A stretch of DNA of 64,000 nucleotides from Whitmania pigra (lineage: Eukaryota > Annelida > Clitellata > Hirudinida > Haemopidae): contig JAJTWR010000103.1 of NCBI GenBank assembly GCA_021613335.1, forward strand, positions 1 through 64,000, read 5' to 3'. A program made the translations under genes and the position numbers. The notes under the pieces are model-generated. The model was not told the DNA's origin. It was given only the letters and a program-made list of their open reading frames with translations, and made no database searches. Of this stretch, positions 10,034-22,840 are shown piece by piece. Within the stretch, counting starts at the first letter, position 1. Every line of letters starts with the position of its first letter.

Positions 10034-12615
10034 CCATCATCAAGGATGAGTGAATCCACCTCGCCATCTGGAACGTCGCACTCGTAGTGCGGCTGAGGTT
10101 TGTACTTCCCGCAGCAAAAGTTGCAGCAGCAGAAACAACAACAGCAACAGTAGCAGCCCGTCAGGATTCCACAGATGACGAAGAGAGCCTGTTGAAGAAT
10201 TGATTGATTGATTGATGATGATGATGATTATGATAATGATGATAATGATGATAATGATTATGATTATAATAATGATTGATTGGATGATTGATTTCAATGA
10301 GAAATTGGTTGATTGAATGATTGATTTCAATGATAAATTGGTTGATTGATTTGATTGAATAATTGATTTTAATGATAGATTGGTTAATTTGATTGATTTT
10401 AATGATAGATTTATTGACTAATTACTACTTTAACTAATTATTCATTCACTGTAATTTAATATTGTAATGTTATTCATCATTTTAAAGTGATTATATTAAA
10501 CTATAACATGATAAATATAATACATATATTAAATGATTAAATTACAAATTTTCTTTAATTTAATTTATTTTTAAATTAATAATCTCACATTTCATGCAAT
10601 AACCACAGTAACCATTAACATTAAAGTTGATGACATCATCATGATCTTAATTAGGTTCCAATTAAACACAATGTGATCCTAATTAAAACCTAGGCTCCTT
10701 TGGAAAAGATGAACAGGTGTTGAAATACACCTGCATCGGCGAGACTGATAAGGTGCACCTGGATGAGGCTTCGGAACTCCGACACAAATGATAAGTCTAT
10801 ACAACACCCATCATTAATTGGCTCCATCATCATTACCATCATCACTACCACCATCGCCATCGCTAGCATTATCATCATCATCATCATCACTACCACCATC
10901 GCTAGCATTATCATCATCATCATCACTAACATCACCATCAATTGCTCACCTTGCACCATCCACTGGTGACGAGGAAGTATGCCTTAAGGTTGTCCTCCCC
11001 GAACTGCTCTGCCACTTGGAGACCGAGGGATCCGTACTGATCGTATATCTGCCTCTTGGTCGGGTTGCTGAGGATGCTGTGGGCTCTGTTGATCTCCTGG
11101 AACTGGGTGGGTAGGTGAGTGTGTGAGTGAGTGAGTGAGTGAGTGAGAGTGAGTGAGTGAGTGAGTGAGTGAGTGAGTGAGTGAGTGAGTGAGTGAGTGA
11201 GTGAGTGAGTGAGTGAGTGAGTGAGTGAGTGAGTGAGTGGAGTGAGTGAGTGAGTGAGTGAGTGAGTGAGTGAGTGAGTTATTGCTCGAGTCGGTAAGTG
11301 AATACCTTTTCGGTAGCTTCGGGATTGTTAGGATTCTTGTCTGGATGATATTTCAGGGCAAGCTGAATTGGACAACAACGAAGATGATGTTGATGTTGAT
11401 GACTTAAAATAGCAATGATTTAATGTCAAAGGAAGTAAAAATCAAAATCATCCATGGACCTCGGAAGAATCTCATTACAAGGATGCTGATGAAAAATGCT
11501 GCAGCCATCATTACCAATCACTATCATCATTATTATCATCATCATCATCATCAATAACATGTTAAACCATCAGTCAATTGTGTCACCGTTATCATAATCA
11601 CCACTCCAAAAATTAATGTCGCCAACAACGACATCATCATCATCATCGTAACCATGAATAGCAACCAAATGTTCCACCACTATTAAAGAAATGTGTCACT
11701 AATCTTCCTAGGTGCATATTATCATCACCATTATAACAATCTCCATCATCATCGTCATCATCATCACAACTATCTCCATCATCAACAACAGCAGACCAGG
11801 CCACCATAATGGTCAACATCATCATCATCATCCTCGTCATCATCATCATCATCACTAAAGTGTTACGTCACCCACCTTTCTGTATGCCCTTTTAATGTCC
11901 TCTGATTTACAATCCTTGGCAAGTCCCAGTACAGCGTACAGGTTCTCAGATGGCGAACTGGAGTTTATAATTAGTTAATTATTTAATTTTTAATTATTTA
12001 ATTTTGTTTAAGTCAAGAACAAAATAAATCTAAGATCTGGTAATGATATTAAGAAGAATGAACACAACAACGGTAATGCTAATGATGTTGACGATAATAT
12101 TTTATAATATTAACATAATGATATAATATAATATTATTAAATTTGTATTATTACAATTAAATTACTCCCATTGCACGAATCACTCAACTTTAATTCCAAA
12201 CTCTGAACCTAACTATAACCCTAACCCTAACCATAATTACTAACCCTAATTCCTAACCCTAACCATAATTGCTAACCCTAATTCCTAACCTTATCCCTAA
12301 CTAATAAACTGATTCTAATCCTATTAGTCCATATTAGTTACAAGTATGAAGATGTAAGCAAATGGGTTATTAATATGCTAAAATGATATGATATACACTT
12401 ATAGTGTCATAAGCTTCGCATATGTTCAGGCAGAGTTTATTGCTACGGTCTAGGTTATAGTGTAGAATATTTTATTTTTTATTTTATTAAGTTGAATAAA
12501 CAGATATATAATGATGATGGTGAATCTGGTGATGGTGATGATGATAATGGAAATGGTATTGATGATGGTGATGACGATTCATGCATACTCACCTTTGGGG
12601 CTTAGGGTTTTCCAT
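7440..12615 (-). CDS. DNAJC5: Cysteine string protein (DnaJ homolog subfamily C member 5)
   Basis: Exons read 5'->3' on the minus strand: 12593-12615 (ATG, MENPKPQ), 11876-11957, 11306-11362, 10950-11102, about 9889-10188 and 7440-7586 (stop 7440-7442). Phases agree at every join. The J domain has [20 protein letters not shown], then [10 protein letters not shown] with the HPD motif that stimulates Hsp70, then [10 protein letters not shown]. After the linker comes the palmitoylated string [15 protein letters not shown] and a C-terminal exon with [13 protein letters not shown]. Known CSPs are synaptic-vesicle co-chaperones that act with Hsc70 on SNAP-25-type clients. A 5'-UTR acceptor at 12627 implies an upstream non-coding exon. 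The 3' limit of exon 5 is uncertain: the open frame runs through a (GAT)n array and a phase-0 GT lies at 9887-9888, giving about 253 aa, longer than typical CSP (about 200). Introns hold the 41-bp minisatellite and a (GTGA)n array. Confidence 0.94.
8691..9631. repeat. 41-bp minisatellite, about 23 units, hairpin-forming
   Basis: The unit starts CATGTGTTATAATGATTTAT and continues ATCACATGTTATCACCATTAC. Successive units start at 8691, 8732, 8773 and so on, with a few 1-2 bp deletions (about 9063, 9197, 9281). Each unit holds inverted arms CATGTGTTATAA and TTATATCACATG (11 of 12 paired) around a TGAT loop. Variants (GTGTTG, GTCTTG, CACCACC) recur with a spacing of 406 bp (GTCTTG at 8981 and 9387), showing a higher-order repeat of about ten units. 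It lies in the last intron of the cysteine string protein gene. Confidence 0.93.
9905..10045. repeat. (ATC)n microsatellite, in frame with CSP exon 5 (poly-Asp)
   Basis: ATC/ACC triplets run on the plus strand. Read on the minus strand in the CSP frame directly after VDSLILDD, they encode Asp with scattered Gly. It is either coding low-complexity sequence or the start of an intron. Confidence 0.8.
10196..10400. repeat. GATT/GATGAT simple repeats
   Basis: Degenerate TTGATTGATTGA and GATGATGATGAT arrays lie in the CSP intron between the cysteine-string exon and the J-domain exon. No coding potential. Confidence 0.8.
11109..11280. repeat. (GTGA)n microsatellite abutting a CSP splice acceptor
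   Basis: About 40 copies of GTGA, read as (CACT)n on the minus strand, end about 7 bp before the CAG acceptor of the CSP exon 10950-11102. The intron's pyrimidine tract is therefore largely made of microsatellite. Confidence 0.92.
12206..12300. repeat. Interstitial telomere-like repeats, (CCCTAA)n degenerate
   Basis: AACCCTAACCCTAACC is followed by interrupted CTAACCCTAATTC units in the first coding intron of the CSP gene. It matches the TTAGGG telomere repeat with decay. A second such patch lies inside the MITE at 28605-29146. Confidence 0.75.
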
Positions 12616-12626
12616 GTTTCCGAATT

Positions 12627-14663
12627 CTGAAAACAAAACATGAATGCATAAGGTCATCAATGCATCATGAACTATTTACGTTTCATCATCACTATCATCA
12701 TCACCATCATCATCGCAAATGACTCATGACCTTTCATAACCTCCAGTCATTGCTAATTGTTATTCTCAATACATCGTCGATGATTCAAGGATTATCATCA
12801 CTATCGCTATCATCATGTCACAATCATGTGCTACTATCAGTATTGCTGGTACCACCATCATCACCAGTACCATCATCATCACCAGTACCATCATCATCAT
12901 TACCACCATAATGAATAACCTATGCTAACCTCTAATCTAATTGCTATTTCCAGTATTCCAAAAGTTGATGGTGATAATGATGTCAACGACGACGACGACG
13001 ATGATGATGATGATCCAACAGTGGGCCTTCAACGCTAAATGCTGGGAGATTTTACAGAAGATATTCGCATGGATGCGGATCAAATCGATTGTTCTGATGT
13101 TTTTTGTTCTTTCAAGAGAGTCGTCTGCCCGACCTGTCGAGAGGTTGAAAGTGTTTATCGGTCGGTTTGGTCGTTTGCAGTGTTTTATTTTTCGTCAAAC
13201 CATCTTGGCTCCAAGGAGTCTGGAAGGAATAAACGACGAAGTGCGATTAAAATCGTCAGGGACTTCGGGGCAACGTTAAATAAATAATTTTTATTGAAAA
13301 ACATACGAATTTGGCAAACGAGCACTTCTCCTAAAATTAATGGCTATAGTTATTTTTGATTATTTTTGATTGTTTTGTGTTTTTATGGTTCAAGCCTGTT
13401 ACTAAAGTGTCTTCTCCAGCTTATTAGGAAATCAATGTACATACCAACTTGATTGTACTGTGCAAGGTTCACGAGGTACAAATTATATTGGATGGAAATG
13501 ATCATTTTTAGCAATCACGTGATTTCAATGTCCAGACGTGGTTTTGAAAACATTTCATCGCTTAAACTAAATGATCTTTTCACTATTTTTGGCGGCACAA
13601 TTCAATGATAGAGGTACATTTTAATACGTATAGTCTGTATTTGCACTAGTTTTAAAATAACCTGATCAATATATTACTAGTTAAGTTTCCGATTAGTTAA
13701 CATAAGATACCGATAACATCAAACTATTCTATAACGAAATTCTTTATCTAAAAAGAGTTGAAAATCACAATTTTAAAACACAATTGCTGAATATACGCAC
13801 CCGATACGAACCTCTCCAAAAATAAAGGCTACGTCCCACCTAAAAAGTCCAACAAAACAAATTATAGAAAACAAGATCCATTTTGAAAATAAAATTTTTT
13901 AATAGTTATATTTTTTAATATTGTAAATTGCATTAATTATTATTTAACAAAGAGTTTTGCCGAAGTATAAATTAAGAACGCAGGTAGATTCTCAATTAAT
14001 TTTTTTCTCAAGTGGCAGACGATTCTAGGAATTTTTTAATTATTATTAATGGTGAACTTACGAAGTTACAGTATAGTTTTTCATATCTGTTAAACTTTTA
14101 AACCTGAATCGAAGCCGCCTTTTTCCCACATTGAATTTTGAGTACATGACCCACGAGTTAGTGCTATTTAGCCGTTCCAAGTTTTACTGAAAATATTGCA
14201 CTATAGTGATTATCTTAAATATTTCTTCTTTTAATCGTTAACTTTTAGGCTGGATAAGGCAGACATTTAAATTTTAATAAACGCTTAGAAATTTAAAATA
14301 ACAACATTTATAAAGTACTTTAAAAAATGCATTTAAAAACGTCTTTTTCATTTCGTAATAGTTTGCTGATGGGAAACAAATCCTAATCATCTAGTTATAA
14401 AATGGACTTTAAATAAACAAAAGAAAGCTTCACAAAAACAATTGTAAAATTTATAAAAACAACGTTTTGAAAATATCTCAGAAACAGATCGATGAATAGG
14501 TAGCTCATTCACCAACATTTAACTTAATGACATAATGAATAACGACTTAAAATGTAAAATTCATAATAATATGACTTTTCAAAAGCCTTGCACTTATTTT
14601 ATTAAAACTATTTTTAAAAAAATACAAACACTTTAAAACGGGATAGTTCCTCTAAAGCTATCA
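12627..14663. other. No firm gene; possible CSP promoter region
   Basis: 13030-13290 is GC-richer than its surroundings and could hold the CSP 5' exon or promoter. An 82-codon plus-strand frame there (13039-13287) has no recognisable domain. A SINE tail (CTAATCATCTAGTTATAAAATGG) lies at about 14380-14420. The rest is AT-rich with nothing recognised. Confidence 0.4.
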
Positions 14664-15137
14664 TCAAACGGGCGTCTCTCGAGCCACGTTGTCGGCACTT
14701 CTGTAAAATGGTTCCCAAACTGCTGAGTTAAGATTCGCTTCAAATTTCTGACTACCCGTAATTACAAATCCCGCCAGGAAGTCTGTAGAACGACTTCTAT
14801 AAACGATGACTTGTTGTGATTTGATACAATAGCAGCAGCCCAAAATATCTTCGTCGCCATCTTTCTGTATTAGATTCGGCAAGGAAGCAGACGTTTTGCG
14901 ATGCCTTCTCGCTGTTCTTCTTTCAAGTCGATAATGGAATGTTTCTGATGGGTTTTCAAGTCGTAATCTTGGTTGATGTTGCTCGTGTTGTTGTTGCTGT
15001 TGAGAGCGTTCTGGCTCTTCCTGTTCATCGTTCGTGTCGCAATCGGAAAGACCACAGCACATGGTGAAGTTGGAGGAAAACTTTCTCGTCGATCCACGGA
15101 ACGTCCTCGCAAATCGATTGCTTTTTGAGGAGCTCAT
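14664..15137 (-). CDS. Hypothetical 157-aa intronless protein
   Basis: An open frame on the minus strand starts MSSSKSNRFARTFRGSTRKF. It has a basic Ser/Arg-rich start, a CCGLSDC patch, an acidic DEQEEPE stretch, a poly-Gln tract (about residues 46-50), an Arg-rich segment RLERRTARRHRKTSASLPNL and a second Cys pair, GCCYCIKSQQ. There is no signal peptide or membrane segment. A TATA-like TATAAAC (minus strand, 15207-15213) lies about 70 bp before the ATG, which supports a real transcription unit. The motif RHRKTSASLP looks like a basophilic-kinase site. I do not recognise the family; it could also be one exon of a longer gene. Confidence 0.5.
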   Translation of the reverse strand: MSSSKSNRFARTFRGSTRKFSSNFTMCCGLSDCDTNDEQEEPERSQQQQQHEQHQPRLRLENPSETFHYRLERRTARRHRKTSASLPNLIQKDGDEDILGCCYCIKSQQVIVYRSRSTDFLAGFVITGSQKFEANLNSAVWEPFYRSADNVARETPV

Positions 15138-16513
15138 GTGATTCGGAGATTCAAGTCATTCGAGAACACGAGATCTGTGCAAGATCAAGTTCAAGAGTTG
15201 GCAGAGTTTATATGTAAAATTCTCTGCTGCCTGAACCAAAATTCGTAAAATGTGCCTAGCAGATACGTACGTTCGCGCGCCAATTGGGATTTCAATACGT
15301 TTTCGAAACTCTAAAATTAACTAAATAAACAGAAATTAACTAAATTAAGAGTTTTGCTGATGTTATTTTTAACTAAGAAAAAAAACCGGATAGAACGAGA
15401 ATCAAGAGCGAAAGTTTTTTAGCGCATCCTGGTCCAAGAAGAAAATGAAACATTTCAATTTCGACATGGTGGTTTCCCAGAATTCTCTACCATCGAAGTT
15501 ACAAATGAATAGCATCCGGTTCGAAGAGATCAAATGAAATTTTTAATGTATAATAATTGTTAATCTAATTGCTTTCACAATAAAAATCATAGTCAATTAC
15601 TAATAGATGACATAGGTAACGCGAGGGCATGCCTGAGAATCCCAGATACCTTTTTGCTTGTTGGGCAGTCACTTCTATTCACATTTTACAGAGGAATTTA
15701 GCCTAACTTTTATTAATTTTCCTTGACATTATCTCTTGACATCCTTGTCTAGGTTATTTAGTTTTGAGAATTAAAGCTTTCAACTTGGACAATTGGATAT
15801 TTATAGAATAATGTGATAAAACGTTGTAATCGCAAAATGAAAATGTAGCAATTATTATAAGTAATGCCTAGTAAGTATGAGAGTGAGTGCCATCTCAGTT
15901 GTAGCTGCTCCAAAATCGAAGATAAAGTCTGCATTTGTTAGATCTTTGCAAAATGCGCTTTATATTAATTCGAAACAATTTTGAGTATAAAAAATTATTT
16001 ATGTACTGAAACATTTTCTGAAAACGTGATATTTCTACATGTATGTTATAAATCTTTGCAAGCGATTATATGTGATTGTTGACAGTGTGGTGTGAGCTTA
16101 GCCAGAAGACAAAAACAGAAAAGGCGAATAAAGGAAATAGACCCTATTATATTTTCTAATGGTTAGTTTTTATTTTTCGGATGTAATCGATTTCATATTT
16201 TACAATATCTCTGTTTTACAAAAATCATATTTAACGTCAAACAGTGATTAATAACATCAAAATCAACCTCCTTCATTTAAGTATGAGAAAAATTGATTTT
16301 GAAATCTGACTCGAAGAGCTTAATTTTAATATTAATATTAGCCAATGAACCCTAAGAGATAAAGAAATTGCATAAACTTATTAAAAAAAGTGATGAACTA
16401 TATCCACTTTTCAAATGCTAATAGCAGCTATAACAATAGTAATATTTTTCAAATATTTACCACAATCAAAATTTATATTTACACAATCAAAACATTTCAA
16501 TGGACTTTGCTAG
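15138..16513. other. Intergenic; nothing recognised
   Basis: AT-rich. It holds the TATA-like box of the minus-strand gene at its left end. A TTTGCTAG just before the PRMT ATG could be a splice acceptor for an upstream 5' exon, which I could not locate. Confidence 0.45.
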
Positions 16514-18476
<1,963 letters not shown>

Positions 18477-18720
18477 CATTGTCGGACAATATCTTATTGT
18501 GACATTTTATTAGAATTAATAAGTTTTTATTAATTTATGACTGGTTTGTATTTGATAATAAAAATACTGATTAGAATGAATCAACCAAAACGATGGGTTG
18601 CACTCAAGAGGTTAATTGGTATAAATTTGGAGGGCACCCATAATTGATCCAAGATCTGTCCAATTTAGCTGGGTTATTGCATTTGCTATCTTTTTAACCA
18701 GTATTTAATAATATTAACCA
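18477..18720. other. 3' flank of the PRMT gene
   Basis: AT-rich, with an AATAAAAA at about 18556 that can serve as a poly(A) signal. No other feature seen. Confidence 0.5.
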
Positions 18721-18890
18721 GTATATAATAATAAGACTCAATTCTCTGTAATTACTACTGGTATGATAATGTATCTAAAGCGATACTTTTACAATCGGAT
18801 CCATATATATAATAATAAGTCTCAATTCTCTAATTACTACTGGTATGATAATGTATCTAAAGCAATACTTTTACAATCGGATCCAAATAA
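18721..18890. repeat. Tandem duplication, two units of about 85 bp
   Basis: Both units contain CTCAATTCTCT, then AATTACTACTGGTATGATAA, and end ACTTTTACAATCGGATCCA. The second unit differs by only a few bases, so the duplication is fairly recent. It is intergenic between convergent PRMT (+) and HDHD2 (-). Confidence 0.9.
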
Positions 18891-19070
18891 ATCATTATAA
18901 TAAAAATGGTCAATTTGAACAACGCTGCATCCCCAGAACCAGAAATATTATTTGAGCTCTCAAATAAAAAAAAGCCCAGTAGACTAACTAGGCCAAACTA
19001 TAAGCTGGGAAGGGTAATGTCAACAAAGATCACGCGCGACTGGCCAAAAAAAATTTAATTCCATAAAATC

Positions 19071-20863
19071 CTATGAAGACAGGATGTGGTCGACTGCCTG
19101 GACAAAGCTGTCAAAAACATGATCGGGCTTTGGATTGGTGGATGATTCGTCACCTGACCTATATTTGCCTGTCCAATGAAATTATTGCAATCAACAAAAA
19201 AGGTCTTTATTTCATCTAAAAAAAAAAAGTATCAGACTTGTTGACAAAAAAAAATATAGAATTGAGGGTAAAAGCAGAAATTTAAACATTAAGCATTGCA
19301 AACTAAATTTTAGGTTCAAATAAATTGCTGAAAGTAAGCCAGCCTTATTCTAAGACAGGAGACATAACTAGACTCACCTGTCTTGACGAGGATACCTGTA
19401 AACCCTGCCTCTATTGCACCAACGACATCGTCCCTGACATCCTGGGTTGTGAATGAAATTATAAATGCCATTACAAAGCCACGATGCATCGCATTCTCAA
19501 TTTAGTTTGAACTTGAAAAGTCAAACCAAAAGTACCATCAAGAAGGGGCACTATGTAAATATTTTGGCCAAACATCTAATCAAAGATCTGTATACCCAAC
19601 AGTGAAATCAGTGAGGAGATTTAGGGCAGTATGGGGGTACTAAAATTGTCGAAATAATATAGAAAAAGTAAAATAATATTATATATTATAATAATTAGCT
19701 TGTCCTCGTATTTTAAAAATCATGCAGGAAGGGAGGCCCATAAATCCATCGCTGGACATACTCAGATACATGACATTACAGCTCACATCTCCAATCATGA
19801 CGGTCCTTTTTGGTTCCGATCCTAGGTCGCTGACGGCTTCGTGAAAGAATTTCTTCTCCGGCTTGCCAACAACCTCTGCCTTTTTGTCACTGGCATACTC
19901 CAGGCCCTCTACAAATGCTCCTGGAAAATGGGAGATAATATTTGTTAATGAGATACAGGTTAATCTAGTCATTAAATGCCTATTTAGTTTTATTTTATAG
20001 TTAATCAGGAGCAAATATTATCACAATAGTGGCATATAAATTTTAAGTTAATTAAATTGGATTGGTGAGTTAATTAATTCATTAAATGTAACGGCAGAAT
20101 AAAACAGATTGTTTTCATGTTAGGCACACGGTATAAGAACAACATTATTAATATTTTTAGCCAAGTAATAAATTATGAAATATTATAATAAAAAAAGCTA
20201 GCCCCACCCACCTGGACCTAGGTGCAAAGCCCCATCGGTTTTCATGTAGTACCTCCCCTTGTGAACGGCAACCAATGATGCTCCATTTACTAAGAGGCTG
20301 TTGCATATATTAAAATGATTAGGTCACATCTCTTTTGCAAACTCAATTGTATTAATTATATTTTATTTATAAAAATTTCTTGGTAATTAGTTTAATTAAA
20401 ATTGTAAAATATTAAAATCGCTAATAAATTAGGTCGACAATTTCTAATAATAATAAGTCAGAAGCAAAAACAACACTAAAATTACTTGTATGACAATGTT
20501 AAAAAAGAATATAATAATATTATTTATGATAATGAAATACCAAAACAACATTACATCCAACTGCCAATCACCATATTGCTTAATCTGGCAAAGGAATCAC
20601 TACTAAGGCTCCAGAAAAATCCAACATGTTGTGGTCTAAAAAAATAGCTCAAACCTTAGAGTTAATCTAGGTACCCTTCGTAAACCCTTCGGGTCTAAAA
20701 ACTAGTATTATGCCACAAGAGAGAGGAGAAAAGGTGTGCATGCAAAATATGAACGCAATGCTTAACATTCCAGTGGTGTTTCTTTTAATTCAATTTTGGA
20801 ATGATGATGATGATGATGATGATAATAATAATAATAATAATAATAGTAATAATAATAATAATG

Positions 20864-20894
<31 letters not shown>

Positions 20895-22152
20895 TAATAA
20901 TAATAATTCAGTAATTCTGTAAACAAACATAAAGATCCAACTTGAAAGCTTCATTCATGTTCTTGTAATTGAATTTGGAGGGGGCAAGTCCAACCAAGAC
21001 AGAGTTCGGTTGAGAAGTTTCAATGCCTTTGAGGTAAACGTTAGGTATTTAAATAATATAAATGCAAAAATAATTATTAAATAGAATAAAAGCTAAGAGT
21101 TAAAGTAACTAACATTGTCCAATAGAAAGTAATTCTATAAATAATTGTATTAATAATAATGTATTAATTTAATACTATTAAAGTCATGAAAACCAAGTTA
21201 AATACATTTCGCCATAACTATGGAAAATAATATAATAACAAACAATAAAAACCACATATAAGGCAATGACAAACATAATTACATGATAATTTTAGGGCAG
21301 GCTATAATAATATATCTCTTTGAAATATTAAAATGTCAAATTACATCTACATATAATTTTGGGTCTAGTTTCCTAGTCGAAATGTTCTTTAAGATAACAC
21401 ATGATTTTACAGGCGTGCAATTTGCATATGCATATCTTCTACATGAACACTTATTAATAATAATAATTGTAAAAATAATAATATTAATATTTCAGTGATA
21501 AAAATAAAACTGTTGTTAAATAACAAAATTACAAAAATCACCTCTGAAATCCTCTAGGGCAGCATCCTCAAGCAAATAGAACGGCCTTAGTTTCTTCTTT
21601 TCCAAGACGTTCCTGGCAGCAGTCAGAGAGGTGAAGATTTCATCGATCCTGATGTCGAATCCGAGTTTCGTTAGCTTCTCGTGTAGCTGCCTTCGTGGTT
21701 CCTTCGTCGTGTTCGTCACGAACTTCACCTTCAGATTCGATGCACGAAGCCTGGGGAGGAGTTGGAAACGTTGTTGAGTGGATGGATAAATGATGGGATT
21801 CAGAAGAGGTTTTTCTTTAAAAATTTGCTTTATTATTCGGAGAAATGAAAGTAGAAATGCTAAATTGAAAAAGTGGGATTTGAATAGATTTCACTAAGTG
21901 TTTCTAAATAAACTGAAGATGTTCACTAGCTTGGTAATTTCTGTTCGTTATATTATATGCTAATTTCCAAATAAGTTAATTATTAATAAAGCAGACACCC
22001 TAACAAAGACAAATGATGCAGCATGATTCAAAATTTTCTTAAATTACAATTTAAATTAAAAACTTGTTCAAGGCTTCCACTGATCCTGGAATCACTTGAT
22101 CCTCAATGATAAGGGTACCACTGAGATCAATAAGAACAGTGTCCCACTTCAT
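19071..22152 (-). CDS. HDHD2: HDHD2, haloacid dehalogenase-like hydrolase
   Basis: Seven minus-strand exons, 22064-22152, 21542-21750, 20942-21026, 20212-20297, 19787-19920, 19378-19441 and 19071-19168, join with consistent phases into 254 aa (human about 259). HAD motif I is DLSGTL, the DxSGT form typical of the HDHD2/LHPP branch. Motif II lies in KFVTNTTKE, motif III lysine in GKPEKKFF, and motif IV in [13 protein letters not shown], split across an intron. The cap region has [13 protein letters not shown] and [19 protein letters not shown]. The HDHD2 branch is a Mg2+-dependent phosphatase-like family whose physiological substrate is poorly known. Exons 1 and 3 use the weak donors GTTTTT and GTTGGA. 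The intron at 20810-20905 carries GAT/AAT microsatellites. Very likely intact. Confidence 0.94.
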
Positions 22153-22840
22153 TTTTCCAGTACTAAACCTGGCAGTGCCTGATCTAGTAAAATAAAGTTA
22201 TAAAAACTAAATTTTACAATATTTCCACCACGAGTTTAATTTTCTAACTGAATCTTAAAATATATTCACATCTAGAGAAAGATTGCTATCCTAGTTGAAT
22301 CAAATAGCGGCATTCCCATAGATTGCAATAATTTTCATTATCTTACTCCTACAACAATAATTTAAAAGTTATACAATGGAAATCTTTCAAAATCTTAATA
22401 TGCATTTCTGCTTAAAACAGTAGCAACTTGTAATCAGAACCTCCTAGCAAGCCGCAACCACCTCAGCGAAACCCTCACGAACATTAAATACAACCTGATG
22501 TTCTCCTTGACCCTTGTTATTAGTTCAGATATTGAGATATTTAATTTTTCAAGTATCTAAATTAGATTTAGTGTATTAATACAATTGATGTCAACTTAAA
22601 TCAGTTTACAAGATCAAATTCAATGCGGAGCCGTTAGTTTATCAAAATTTGTATTTCGGACAACATTTTATTTAAAAACCTTATTGTATTGTAAAATTTA
22701 CTATAATTTAAATCTCATATGATTTATTGTAAACTGTTTTTTTGTGCTGTCACTAGTAAATGTAAAACGCAGCGGCCATTTGTGTTTGTCAGGCACGCTG
22801 CAAAAATGGTTCCAGAAGATGCGATTTGCATTCTCGGAGG
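22153..22840. other. Divergent intergenic region between HDHD2 (-) and membrane-protein gene (+)
   Basis: About 690 bp separate the two start codons, so the promoters are probably shared or adjacent. No TATA box is obvious. Part of this is 5' UTR for each gene. No other gene seen. Confidence 0.45.

Noticed and set aside
10690..10959. Alternative C-terminal CSP exon ([20 protein letters not shown])
   Set aside because: The frame is mostly microsatellite and no splice sites with matching phase were found.
12206..12300. Chromosome end or fusion point
   Set aside because: The telomere-like units are few and degenerate and lie inside an intron of an intact gene.
13039..13287. Plus-strand 82-codon gene
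   Set aside because: No recognisable domain, no clear promoter or splice context; the region may instead be the CSP 5' exon or promoter. Left unannotated as CDS.
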